A stretch of DNA of 64,000 bases, taken from Pontimicrobium aquaticum. GTDB lineage: Bacteria; Bacteroidota; Bacteroidia; Flavobacteriales; Flavobacteriaceae. Both the position numbers and the translations under genes were made by a program. The notes under the pieces are model-generated. The model was not told where the DNA came from, made no database searches, and worked only from the letters and a program-made list of their open reading frames with translations. The DNA is taken from NCBI RefSeq assembly GCF_005047595.1, contig NZ_SUPL01000005.1, forward strand, positions 62,001 through 126,000. The letters are read 5' to 3'. Shown one piece after another: positions 17,389-25,253 of the stretch (position 1 is its first letter; each line of letters opens with the position of its first letter).

Positions 17389-18570
17389 ATGATTTCAATA
17401 GAAGAAGCCATTACAATAGTTAAGGAACATACAAAACCCTTAACAAATCATGAAACAAAAGCATTAAAAGATTGTTTAGGCAAAACCTTAGCTGCAGATG
17501 TCTTTTCACCAATTAACATGCCTCCTTTCAGGCAATCTGCAATGGATGGTTATGCAGTTTACAAACACGATTCAAACACGTACAAAATTATTGATGAAGT
17601 AAAAGCTGGCGATGGCCATCAACCAAGATTACAATCTGGTGAAGCCGTACGTATTTTTACAGGAGCACCTGTTCCTAATAGTGCTAATGCCATTATAATT
17701 CAAGAACACGTTTCTATAGATAACAATACCCTTACTGCAAATAACCCAATTACTTTAAATGCTAACATCAGGCCATTAGGCGAACAAACCAAAAAAGATG
17801 ATGTTGCCTTAAAAAGAGGAACTAAATTAACACCTGCAGGAATTGGCTTTTTAACATCACTTGGTATTACTGAGGTAATGATTAACAAACCTACTTCTAT
17901 TGCTTTAGTGGTTACAGGCAATGAATTAGCAAAAGCCGGAAAACCTCTTAAATATGGCCAAATTTATGAAAGCAATGCCATTATGTTATCCTCAGCATTA
18001 AACGATTTAGGTTATATGAATGTGGAGATTTTCAGTGTTGAAGATGACTACCAAAGCACTTACAATGTATTACAAGAAGCTATATCAAATAATGATATGG
18101 TTTTGGTCTCTGGAGGCATATCGGTTGGAGATTATGATTTTGTTGGAAAAGCTTTGTTAGATCTTGGCGTTAAGCAACTTTTTTATAAAGTAAAGCAAAA
18201 ACCAGGAAAGCCCTTATTTTTTGGAAAAAAAGACGACACATTGGTGTTTGCGCTTCCTGGAAATCCTGCTTCAGCATTAAGTTGTTTTTATATATATGTA
18301 TATACCGCTTTGCAACGTGTTTCTGGTAACGAACATTTTGAATTACTAAAATCCACGGCAAAATCTATATCCAATTTCACTAAAAAAGGAGATCGTGCTC
18401 AATTTTTAAAAGCTATTTATAATAACGACAAAGTGGAAATTCTTGAAGGACAAAACTCTTCAATGATTCACACGTTTGCCTTGGCAAATGCTCTTGTGTA
18501 CGTGCCTGAAAATCTTCATGAAATTGCAATTAACGATACTGTTAATGTAATTCTACTTCCAATAAACTAA
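17389..18570 (+). CDS. moeA: Molybdopterin molybdotransferase MoeA
   Basis: 393 residues, standard MoeA length. It inserts molybdate into adenylylated molybdopterin in the cytoplasm. Signatures seen are PPFRQSAMDGYAV near residue 45, the MPT-binding SGGISVGDYDFV around 240, KPGKPLFFG, and LPGNPASALSCF around 285. First gene of a tight run that goes on with a ModE-like regulator, a TauE-type permease and the remaining cofactor genes. The promoter just upstream is a clean TAnnTTTG type. Confidence 0.95.
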   Translation: MISIEEAITIVKEHTKPLTNHETKALKDCLGKTLAADVFSPINMPPFRQSAMDGYAVYKHDSNTYKIIDEVKAGDGHQPRLQSGEAVRIFTGAPVPNSANAIIIQEHVSIDNNTLTANNPITLNANIRPLGEQTKKDDVALKRGTKLTPAGIGFLTSLGITEVMINKPTSIALVVTGNELAKAGKPLKYGQIYESNAIMLSSALNDLGYMNVEIFSVEDDYQSTYNVLQEAISNNDMVLVSGGISVGDYDFVGKALLDLGVKQLFYKVKQKPGKPLFFGKKDDTLVFALPGNPASALSCFYIYVYTALQRVSGNEHFELLKSTAKSISNFTKKGDRAQFLKAIYNNDKVEILEGQNSSMIHTFALANALVYVPENLHEIAINDTVNVILLPIN

Positions 18571-18575
18571 TTACT

Positions 18576-18920
18576 ATGAAGTATAAAATTAAAAGTCGTA
18601 TTTGGATTGAAGCTGATGATAATGTTTTACTTGGTGAAGGCCGTGTTGCTTTACTAAAAGCCATTGAGGAAACAGGCTCTCTTTCAAAAGCGGCAAAATC
18701 TTTAAAAATGTCTTACAAAAAGGCTTGGTCGTTAATAGACGCTTTAAATTCAAGGGCTCAAAAACAAGTGGTTATCACCAGCATTGGAGGCAAAGGTGGT
18801 GGAGGTGCTAAGTTAACTCCTTATGGAAAAAACTTAATCGATGCTTTTGACACTATTAATCAAAACTGTTGGGCGTTTTTAGATAAAGAAATGAAAAAGC
18901 AACTATACCATGATTTTTAA
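18576..18920 (+). CDS. ModE-like molybdate-responsive HTH regulator (N-terminal domain only)
   Basis: 114 residues carrying just the winged-helix domain of ModE: ALLKAIEETGSLSKAAKSL, MSYKKAWSLIDAL and the wing GGKGGGGAKLT. The molybdate-binding MOP/TOBE domains of full ModE are absent, so molybdate sensing, if any, must be indirect. Such stand-alone domains are common next to molybdenum genes. It sits 5 bp after moeA and overlaps the next gene by 11 bp. It probably regulates this operon or the molybdoenzyme downstream; this is inferred from context. Confidence 0.85.
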   Translation: MKYKIKSRIWIEADDNVLLGEGRVALLKAIEETGSLSKAAKSLKMSYKKAWSLIDALNSRAQKQVVITSIGGKGGGGAKLTPYGKNLIDAFDTINQNCWAFLDKEMKKQLYHDF

Positions 18921-19653
18921 TATTGAACATATATGGTTGTTTTTACTCATATTGTCAATAGTAGCGTTTTTATACGCTAGTGTTGGTCATGGTGGTGCTA
19001 GTGGTTATTTGGCTCTTATGGCACTGTTTTCGTTTGCGCCAGAAACCATGAAACCTACAGCATTATTACTAAATGTATTTGTTGCTGGTATAGCTTCTTA
19101 TCATTACTACAACGCTGGGTTTTTTAATAAAAGACTATTTCTAGTGTTTGCCATAGCATCAATACCAATGGCATTTATTGGTGGTGCTATTGAGGTAGAT
19201 GCCTCTATTTATAAAAAAATTTTAGGTGTGCTTTTAATTTTTGCCATTTTAAAAATGCTCAATGTTTTTGGAAAAGAAAGCGACTATACTAATAAAGTAA
19301 AAATTTGGCAAGGACTTGTTGTAGGTGGTATTATTGGTTTCTTTTCAGGTCTTATCGGCATTGGTGGAGGTATTATATTAACACCAATAATTTTGCTTTT
19401 GCATTGGGGAAAAATGAAAGAAGCTGCTGCAGTCTCAGCGTTATTTATTTGGGTAAATTCCGCTTCGGCTTTAGTCGGTCAAATAAGTAGTGGTGTTCAT
19501 ATCGCTTCAGATTCGTTTATTTTAGCTGGAGTTGCCTTAATTGGTGGCTTTTTAGGAAGTTATCACGGAAGTAGAAAATTCAACAATAGTTTGCTTAGAT
19601 ATCTCTTAGCTTTTGTATTGATAATTGCATCTGTAAAACTAATATTTATCTAA
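18910..19653 (+). CDS. TauE/SafE family membrane permease
   Basis: 247 residues, eight or so hydrophobic helices in two repeats, with the family motifs SVGHGGASGYLALMALF and IGIGGGIILTPIILLL. TauE/SafE proteins move sulfite, sulfoacetate and other small organic or sulfur anions. Here the gene is locked between a ModE-like regulator (11-bp overlap) and mobA (start directly after the stop). No modABC transporter is visible in the window, so a role in oxyanion transport tied to molybdenum use is plausible but unproven. Confidence 0.85.
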   Translation: MIFNIEHIWLFLLILSIVAFLYASVGHGGASGYLALMALFSFAPETMKPTALLLNVFVAGIASYHYYNAGFFNKRLFLVFAIASIPMAFIGGAIEVDASIYKKILGVLLIFAILKMLNVFGKESDYTNKVKIWQGLVVGGIIGFFSGLIGIGGGIILTPIILLLHWGKMKEAAAVSALFIWVNSASALVGQISSGVHIASDSFILAGVALIGGFLGSYHGSRKFNNSLLRYLLAFVLIIASVKLIFI

Positions 19654-20226
19654 ATGATTCATAAAAAGAGCATAACAGGCATCATTTTAGCAGGTGGAAA
19701 AAGTTCTCGAATGGGAACCGATAAAGGGACACTTCTCCTAAATGAAAAAACGTTTATCCAGCATATTATTGATGCTATGAACCCTTTGGTTAACCACATT
19801 GTTATAGTGAGTGACAATCCTAATCATGATGACTTTGAAATTGAAAGAATTGAAGATGTCATTAAAGATGCAGGCCCTTTAGCCGGATTATACTCAGGAT
19901 TACAACAATCGAAAACAGATTATAATCTTGTAGTAAGTTGTGATGTGCCTTTAATTACGACTAAAATATTGAAGCAAATAATTGAAAATTATAAAGAGGG
20001 TTTAGACGTTATTCAATTAGAAAGTAATCAAAAAACTATGCCTTTAATAGCTCTTTACAATAAAACATGTAAGCAAACTATTAAACAGTTATTAGATAAA
20101 GGTGAAAGAAGAGTTCGCTTTGCTGTATCTCAATTAAAAACTAAAACCATTATGCTCGATGATAACTTATCATCAGCATTAATAAATATTAATACTAAAG
20201 AAGAATTTGATGCAATTACAAATTAA
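19654..20226 (+). CDS. mobA: Molybdenum cofactor guanylyltransferase MobA
   Basis: 190 residues, matching MobA. The nucleotidyltransferase P-loop-like motif LAGGKSSRMGTDKG lies at residues ~11-24, the AGPLAGLYSGL segment around 72 and the metal-binding SCDVPLI around 93. It adds GMP to molybdopterin to make the MGD form of the cofactor. Immediately follows the TauE-type gene and overlaps moaD by 17 bp. A MocA homologue (cytidylyl transfer) lies further along, so the cell may use both nucleotide forms. Confidence 0.88.
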   Translation: MIHKKSITGIILAGGKSSRMGTDKGTLLLNEKTFIQHIIDAMNPLVNHIVIVSDNPNHDDFEIERIEDVIKDAGPLAGLYSGLQQSKTDYNLVVSCDVPLITTKILKQIIENYKEGLDVIQLESNQKTMPLIALYNKTCKQTIKQLLDKGERRVRFAVSQLKTKTIMLDDNLSSALININTKEEFDAITN

Positions 20227-20443
20227 ATATTTTGGGCTTTTGGCCGAAATTACCAATTGTGAGGGAGAAACTATTGAGTTTTCTAAAACTTCGGTATCAG
20301 ATCTTTTAGAGGAACTTTACATTAAGTATCCTTTATTAAAACAAAAAGATTTTAAAGTAGCTCAAAACTATGACATTGTTTCTAACAGTAGCGAAATTAC
20401 AAACCCAGAAATAGCATTATTACCACCGTTTTCGGGTGGTTAA
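20210..20443 (+). CDS. moaD: MoaD/ThiS family sulfur carrier
   Basis: 77 residues from the ATG at 20210 (a TTG at 20207 adds one residue). The C-terminus PPFSGG ends in the diglycine that is adenylylated and thiocarboxylated. It is the small subunit of molybdopterin synthase, working with MoaE and activated by the MoeB/ThiF-type enzyme encoded next. The overlap with mobA implies coupled translation. Confidence 0.88.
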   Translation: MQLQIKYFGLLAEITNCEGETIEFSKTSVSDLLEELYIKYPLLKQKDFKVAQNYDIVSNSSEITNPEIALLPPFSGG

Positions 20444-20450
20444 GCCTATA

Positions 20451-21521
20451 ATGAGAAGGTATAACAGACATATCATTTTATCTGATGTTGGTCCAGAAGG
20501 GCAAAACAAAATATCCAATGCCAAGGTATTAGTTGTTGGTGCCGGAGGTTTAGGGTGCCCAATATTGCAATATCTAGCTGCAGCTGGTGTGGGAACCCTA
20601 GGTGTTATCGACTTAGATGTTGTTGAAGAATCCAACTTACAACGTCAAATATTGTTTGGATCTTCATCACTGGGAGTCAATAAAGCTTTAGCAGCTAAAG
20701 AGCGTCTAGAGGATTTAAACCCAACCATAACTATCAATGCTTATCACGAAGCTTTAACACCTCAAAATGCTTTAGGCTTATTTAATAACTACGACATTAT
20801 TGTGGATGGTACCGATAATTTTGAAACGCGATACCTAATTAATGATGCTTCAATCATCACTAATAAGCCTTTAGTGTATGGTGCTATTTATAAGTTTGAA
20901 GGACAAGTATCTGTGTTTAATTATAACAATGGTCCAAGCTATAGATGTCTGTTCCCAGTAGCTCCAAAAAACGGTTCTATTGCCAATTGCTCCGAAGTCG
21001 GTGTGCTTGGTGTGCTGCCAGGAATTATTGGCACTATGCAAGCTAATGAAGTGCTAAAAATAATTTTAGAGTTTAATGGTATTTTATCTGGTAAACTATT
21101 CTGTTATAATTCAAAAACAAGTGAAACCTACTCTTTAAAAATTAAAAGGTTAGATTCTGAAATTGATAAAGTTTTATCCAAAAAAGAGAGCTTTCAAACA
21201 CAAGAGTTCACTTTTTACTGTAACTCAAAAGATGTATCACTAAAAGACCTACAGGAGTTTGAAAATATTCAATTTATAGATGTTAGAGAGCCTCATGAAG
21301 AACCAAAAGTTACCCTAGATAATTGCATTCAAATTCCTTTAAAAGAATTAGAAACAAAAACTAACCAAATTCCAACTGATAAAACCATCATTGCTTTTTG
21401 TCAGTCAGGAATAAGAAGCAAAACAGCTGTTGAAATTCTTGAAAAACATAGTATAACCAACTGCTTTAGCCTAAAAGAAGGAGCTTTAGCAATCATTGAA
21501 CAACAAAAAATAAAAGCATGA
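20451..21521 (+). CDS. moeB: MoeB/ThiF-type adenylyltransferase with rhodanese domain
   Basis: 356 residues from the ATG at 20451; a GTG at 20436 would overlap moaD. The first ~240 residues are an E1-like adenylation domain with GAGGLGCPILQYLAAAG, the adenylation loop ESNLQRQILF and DGTDNFETRY. The last ~100 residues form a rhodanese domain with the active-site cysteine in AFCQSGIRS. The enzyme adenylates the MoaD C-terminus and, through the rhodanese cysteine, may donate sulfur. Overlaps moaE by 4 bp (ATGA). Confidence 0.9.
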   Translation: MRRYNRHIILSDVGPEGQNKISNAKVLVVGAGGLGCPILQYLAAAGVGTLGVIDLDVVEESNLQRQILFGSSSLGVNKALAAKERLEDLNPTITINAYHEALTPQNALGLFNNYDIIVDGTDNFETRYLINDASIITNKPLVYGAIYKFEGQVSVFNYNNGPSYRCLFPVAPKNGSIANCSEVGVLGVLPGIIGTMQANEVLKIILEFNGILSGKLFCYNSKTSETYSLKIKRLDSEIDKVLSKKESFQTQEFTFYCNSKDVSLKDLQEFENIQFIDVREPHEEPKVTLDNCIQIPLKELETKTNQIPTDKTIIAFCQSGIRSKTAVEILEKHSITNCFSLKEGALAIIEQQKIKA

Positions 21522-21964
21522 CAAAAGATAGAAAACCAAAAAACGTATTTAAAGAAGGTGCTATTTCTTCTGAATTTATAGCCCAATCAATCGCAAAACA
21601 TCAAAGCAAAACATCTATTGGTGCACATAACATTTTTTTGGGTCAAGTAAGAGCTGATGAAATAGATGGTAAAACTGTGTCTGCTATTGAATATACTGCT
21701 TACCAAGATATGGCAAATGCTAAATTTCATGACATACGAGAAGCTACGTTTTCTAAATTCAATTTAACCTGTATGCATATTTACCATAGCTTAGGAACAG
21801 TTAAAAGTGGAGAAATTTGCCTGTTTGTGTTTGTATCCTCTCCCCATCGAAAAGAAGTTTTTAAAGCTTTAGAGTATATCGTTGAAGAAATCAAAGCCAA
21901 AGTACCTGTATATGGTAAGGAAATTTTTAAAGACAGTACACACCAATGGAAAAAAAACACTTAA
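21518..21964 (+). CDS. moaE: Molybdopterin synthase catalytic subunit MoaE
   Basis: 148 residues, normal for MoaE. Motifs GAHNIFLGQVRAD, AIEYTAYQDMA and the C-terminal VPVYGKEIFKD with active lysines are visible. With MoaD it converts cyclic pyranopterin monophosphate into molybdopterin by adding two sulfurs. ATGA overlap with moeB. It is followed by an insertion carrying a four-helix-bundle gene, after which the cofactor genes resume. Confidence 0.92.
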   Translation: MTKDRKPKNVFKEGAISSEFIAQSIAKHQSKTSIGAHNIFLGQVRADEIDGKTVSAIEYTAYQDMANAKFHDIREATFSKFNLTCMHIYHSLGTVKSGEICLFVFVSSPHRKEVFKALEYIVEEIKAKVPVYGKEIFKDSTHQWKKNT

Positions 21965-21972
21965 GTGTTTTT

Positions 21973-22397
21973 GTTGAATCGTTAAATCGAGGATTTGTTT
22001 AATTGTAAATTATAGATAAATATGGTATATACGTTTTCATTTGAAAAACTTAATGTTTGGTTAGATTCTAAAGAACTAGTTGTTGAAATTTATAAAGTAA
22101 CTCAAAACTTCCCTGGTGAAGAAAAATTTGGATTAACCAATCAATTAAGACGTGCTTCAATTTCGATTGCTTCAAATTTAGCTGAAGGCACTTCTAGAAA
22201 CACGGGTAAAGACAAAGCTCATTTTACAACTTTATCTTTTAGTTCTTTGATGGAGGTTTTAAATCAAATTATCATATCTAAAGAATTAAACTATATTTCT
22301 GATTCAGATTATCAAAATTTAAGGGTTCAAATTGAGAAAATATCTAATAAGCTAAATGCTTTACGTAAATCACAACTCAACAATTAAACGATTCAAC
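21973..22397. repeat. Inverted repeats flanking the four-helix-bundle gene
   Basis: GTTGAATCGTT at 21973-21983 and its exact reverse complement AACGATTCAAC at 22387-22397 bracket the gene 22022-22387; the right arm overlaps the stop codon. Degenerate copies lie just outside (TTGTTGAA, GTTCAACAA). The arms mark out a discrete cassette within the moa operon. Confidence 0.6.
22022..22387 (+). CDS. Four-helix-bundle protein (23S rRNA intervening-sequence type)
   Basis: 121 residues, the usual size. The opening FEKLNVWLDSKELVVEIY, the middle LTNQLRRASISIASNLAEG and the final KISNKLNALRK are signatures of the four-helix-bundle family first described in 23S rRNA intervening sequences. Structure-based work shows these as small pentameric helical bundles; the cellular role is unknown. 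It is placed between moaE and moaCB and flanked by 11-bp inverted repeats, so it appears to be a mobile passenger unrelated to molybdenum. Confidence 0.85.
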   Translation: MVYTFSFEKLNVWLDSKELVVEIYKVTQNFPGEEKFGLTNQLRRASISIASNLAEGTSRNTGKDKAHFTTLSFSSLMEVLNQIIISKELNYISDSDYQNLRVQIEKISNKLNALRKSQLNN

Positions 22398-22414
22398 TGT
22401 TCAACAATAATAAC

Positions 22415-23326
22415 ATGGTAGATATCACACATAAATCAAACACCCTTCGCGAAGCAACTGCTCAAGCTATCGTTAAGGTTAGCAAATCTGAAACAATAGA
22501 AGCTATTAAAAATAACACGGTTCCAAAGGGAAATGTATTTGCTATGAGTAAGGCAGCAGGTTTATTAGGTGTTAAAAAAACGCCTGAATTATTACCAGAT
22601 TGTCATCCACTACCAATTGAATACACTGCTATTGATTACGATATTAATGGGTTGGAAATTACCATTACTTGTACAATCAAAACCATCTATAAAACTGGTG
22701 TTGAAGTTGAAGCGATGCATGGCGCAAGCATTGTTGCTTTAAATATGTACGATATGTTGAAGCCTATTGATAAAGGCATTGAAATTCATCATATTAAACT
22801 ATTAAAGAAAAAAGGTGGAAAATCTAGTTTTAAAAACCGTTTTAGAAATCAATTAAACGCTGCTGTTATTGTATGTTCCGATACTATTTCTGCAGGACAA
22901 AAAGAAGACAAAGCTGGGAAAGCAATCATTGCTAAATTAGAAGAAAGCAATGTTGCAATAGCAGATTATATCATCATACCAGATGAAACAAAAATCATTC
23001 AAGAAAAAACCAAGGATTATGTGTCTCAAGGGGTGGATATGGTTATTTTTACTGGAGGTACAGGACTATCAAAACGTGATGTAACACCTGAAGCTTTAGC
23101 ACCACTTCTTGAAAGAACCATTCCAGGCATTGAAGAAGCTATTAGAAGTTACGGCCAAAACCGTACGCCTTATTCAATGCTATCCAGAAGTATGGCAGGA
23201 ACGATAGAAAGCACCTTAGTTTTAGCATTACCTGGTTCAACCAATGGTGCTAAAGAATCTATGGATGCTATATTTCCATCGGTATTACATGTGTTTGGAA
23301 TTTTAAAAGGAGCAAGACACGATTAA
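22415..23326 (+). CDS. moaCB: Bifunctional MoaC/MoaB molybdenum cofactor protein
   Basis: 303 residues, a fusion. Residues ~1-148 are MoaC (cyclic pyranopterin monophosphate synthase) with [10 protein letters not shown] and [17 protein letters not shown]. Residues ~150-303 are a MoaB/Mog domain with [19 protein letters not shown] and [17 protein letters not shown], which adenylylates molybdopterin before MoeA acts. Combined with MoaA it supplies the first cofactor step and a late one in a single chain. MoaCB fusions are known in Bacteroidota. Starts 27 bp after the four-helix-bundle gene. Confidence 0.92.
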   Translation: MVDITHKSNTLREATAQAIVKVSKSETIEAIKNNTVPKGNVFAMSKAAGLLGVKKTPELLPDCHPLPIEYTAIDYDINGLEITITCTIKTIYKTGVEVEAMHGASIVALNMYDMLKPIDKGIEIHHIKLLKKKGGKSSFKNRFRNQLNAAVIVCSDTISAGQKEDKAGKAIIAKLEESNVAIADYIIIPDETKIIQEKTKDYVSQGVDMVIFTGGTGLSKRDVTPEALAPLLERTIPGIEEAIRSYGQNRTPYSMLSRSMAGTIESTLVLALPGSTNGAKESMDAIFPSVLHVFGILKGARHD

Positions 23327-23394
23327 TGAAAGCCCATAATGGGCATTTAAAAAAATAGCCAATACTAATTGATGGCACATTTACTTTGTAAACT

Positions 23395-24402
23395 ATGAAG
23401 GAGCAAAACAACATATTAACCGATACTTTTGGTAGAGAACATACGTATTTGCGCATATCACTAACCGAATTATGCAACCTACGATGCACCTATTGTATGC
23501 CAGCCGAAGGCATACAATTATCACCAAGGTCTCACATCATGAATTTCAACGAGGTCTATACCATTGCTAAAACCTTTGTTGACCGTGGTGTAACCAAAAT
23601 TAGATTAACAGGTGGCGAACCTCTTGTGAGGCGAGATGTAGCTATTATTCTTAAAAAATTGGCATCATTGCCTGTAGAACTTTCAATGACCACCAATGCG
23701 GTGATTGTTGACCGTTATATCGATTTATTGAAGGAATGTAACATCATGAACCTTAATGTGAGCTTAGACTCTTTAGATGCAGTAAAATTCAAAGAAATTA
23801 CACGTAGAAATGATTTCGATAAGGTTGTTAAAAACATGCATTTGCTCATTCAAGAAGGGTTTAATGTAAAGCTAAATGCTGTATTAATAAAGGGGTTTAA
23901 CGACAATGAAATTATCGATTTTATTAACCTCAGTAAAGATTTACCTATTTCAGTGCGCTTTATTGAATTTATGCCTTTTGATGGTAATAAATGGGATAAA
24001 GGTAAAATGGTATCCTATGCCGAAGTGATGGAATACGTAAATGCAGCTTTTGATAAGTCTCAAGTAATTCGTTTACAAGATGCACCTAACGACACCTCAA
24101 AAAACTACAAAATTAAAGGATACAAAGGCTCTTTTGCTATTATAAGCTCGGTTACCAATCCGTTTTGTGATTCCTGTAATCGTATTCGATTAACGGCTAA
24201 CGGACGATTAAAAAACTGTTTGTTTTCTGCTACAGAGTCTGATTTATTAACACCACTTCGCGAAGGAAAAGACATCACACCAATGATTCAAAAAGCAGTG
24301 CAATCAAAATTTAAAGTTCGTGGTGGTATGGATACTTTAGAAAAACTGGAAACACCAGATTTGCATGGTAAAAACCGTAGTATGATTACTATTGGAGGAT
24401 AA
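23395..24402 (+). CDS. moaA: GTP 3',8-cyclase MoaA
   Basis: 335-residue radical-SAM enzyme that with MoaC converts GTP to cyclic pyranopterin monophosphate. The first 4Fe-4S cluster cysteines are C27, C31 and C34 (CNLRCTYC); the second cluster is formed by three cysteines in FCDSCNRIRL and RLKNCLF near residues 257-277. LTGGEPLVRRD is the SAM-binding motif, and the C-terminus ends in the conserved double glycine. A short hairpin (GCCCATAATGGGC, near 23331-23343) lies in the 68-bp gap after moaCB. Last gene of the plus-strand cofactor run. Confidence 0.95.
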   Translation: MKEQNNILTDTFGREHTYLRISLTELCNLRCTYCMPAEGIQLSPRSHIMNFNEVYTIAKTFVDRGVTKIRLTGGEPLVRRDVAIILKKLASLPVELSMTTNAVIVDRYIDLLKECNIMNLNVSLDSLDAVKFKEITRRNDFDKVVKNMHLLIQEGFNVKLNAVLIKGFNDNEIIDFINLSKDLPISVRFIEFMPFDGNKWDKGKMVSYAEVMEYVNAAFDKSQVIRLQDAPNDTSKNYKIKGYKGSFAIISSVTNPFCDSCNRIRLTANGRLKNCLFSATESDLLTPLREGKDITPMIQKAVQSKFKVRGGMDTLEKLETPDLHGKNRSMITIGG

Positions 24403-24404
24403 AC

Positions 24405-24552
24405 ATTCCTGAGTAGGCAGGAATCTCTATCATACCTCCGTCATTGCGAGTACAACGAAGCAATCTGTTCTTCTTTAGTTTCAATTTTAAAGATTACCAC
24501 GACGCTTACACCTTTTCTAAAGCTTCAGTGTTCGAGTCGCTCCTCGTAATGA
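24405..24552. repeat. Composite dispersed palindromic repeat
   Basis: First a hairpin ATTCCTG-AGTAGG-CAGGAAT (24405-24424), then GTCATTGCGAG followed by CGAAGCAATCT (about 24440-24466), whose imperfect reverse complement (AGATTACCACG ... CTCCTCGTAATGAC) closes at about 24552. These are the building blocks of extragenic palindromes scattered in many flavobacterial genomes. The right arm runs into the 3' end of the mocA-like gene. Confidence 0.7.
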
Positions 24553-25143
24553 CTTAAGTTTGTTATAATCCTCCTCAGTATCAACATCCAAAATACTTGT
24601 ATCTAACTGAATTGTTATTACGGAGTCCGCGTACTTTTCAAGAATAGCTTTAGCACCTTTATCACCATCTATAATTGATAACTCTTCCAAATAAAATGTA
24701 TCAAATAACGCTGGAACACCTGATTTTCCATTGGGATATTTTGTTGCTATAATTTGGTGCTTATTGGCATTAAATACACTTACCACCTCTTTTAGATAAG
24801 AGCTATGTATTAAAGGTTGGTCTGCCAAAACTACTAAAACACCATCTATTGGATTGTTGTTTTTAATGTGATTAACTCCAAAAGCAATAGAATTTCCTAA
24901 TCCTTTTTCCCAATTTGGATTATGAATAATTTCAATAGGGTAAGATTCAATTTTAGAAATTATTTGTTCACTATTCGCTCCAAGCACCACTATGGTTTTA
25001 GAAGTGTCTAGTTGTAGTGCATTGGTTATAGCATTTTCAATCAACGTCGTATTATTCCATGGTAATAATTGCTTAGGCTGTCCCATTCTTGAGGAACTTC
25101 CTGCAGCCATTATTAACGTAGCTATGTTTTTTGTTGCATTCAA
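24517..25143 (-). CDS. Molybdenum cofactor cytidylyltransferase-like protein (MocA family)
   Basis: 208 residues. The N-terminal motif MAAGSSSRMGQPKQLLPW and the central VLADQPLI are the nucleotidyltransferase signatures of MocA, which adds CMP to molybdopterin to give the MCD form used by xanthine-dehydrogenase-family enzymes. It lies on the strand of such an enzyme and of xdhC, which fits. The family normally ends shortly after the DTEEDYNKL motif; here the last residues (SLRGATRTLKL) are translated from the dispersed repeat, so the original stop was probably lost to it. Confidence 0.85.
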   Translation of the reverse strand: MNATKNIATLIMAAGSSSRMGQPKQLLPWNNTTLIENAITNALQLDTSKTIVVLGANSEQIISKIESYPIEIIHNPNWEKGLGNSIAFGVNHIKNNNPIDGVLVVLADQPLIHSSYLKEVVSVFNANKHQIIATKYPNGKSGVPALFDTFYLEELSIIDGDKGAKAILEKYADSVITIQLDTSILDVDTEEDYNKLKSLRGATRTLKL

Positions 25144-25155
25144 TAGAATAAAGTT

Positions 25156-25251
25156 ATGCCATTCCGAATAAATGTGAGGAATCTCATTAAAAAATTAACC
25201 CTCTAAATTTATAGATTTCTAGTACACTCGTTCCTCGTTTTGTCGAAAGGC
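25156..25251. repeat. Dispersed palindromic repeat between mocA-like and xdhC genes
   Basis: GCCATTCCGA ... GTGAGGAATCTCAT on the left and AGATTTCTAG ... GTTCCTCGTTTTGTCGAAAGGCA on the right make an imperfect ~95-bp palindrome. It is a second type of the same class of flavobacterial extragenic repeat and fills the gap up to the xdhC stop codon. Confidence 0.6.
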
Positions 25252-25253
25252 AA

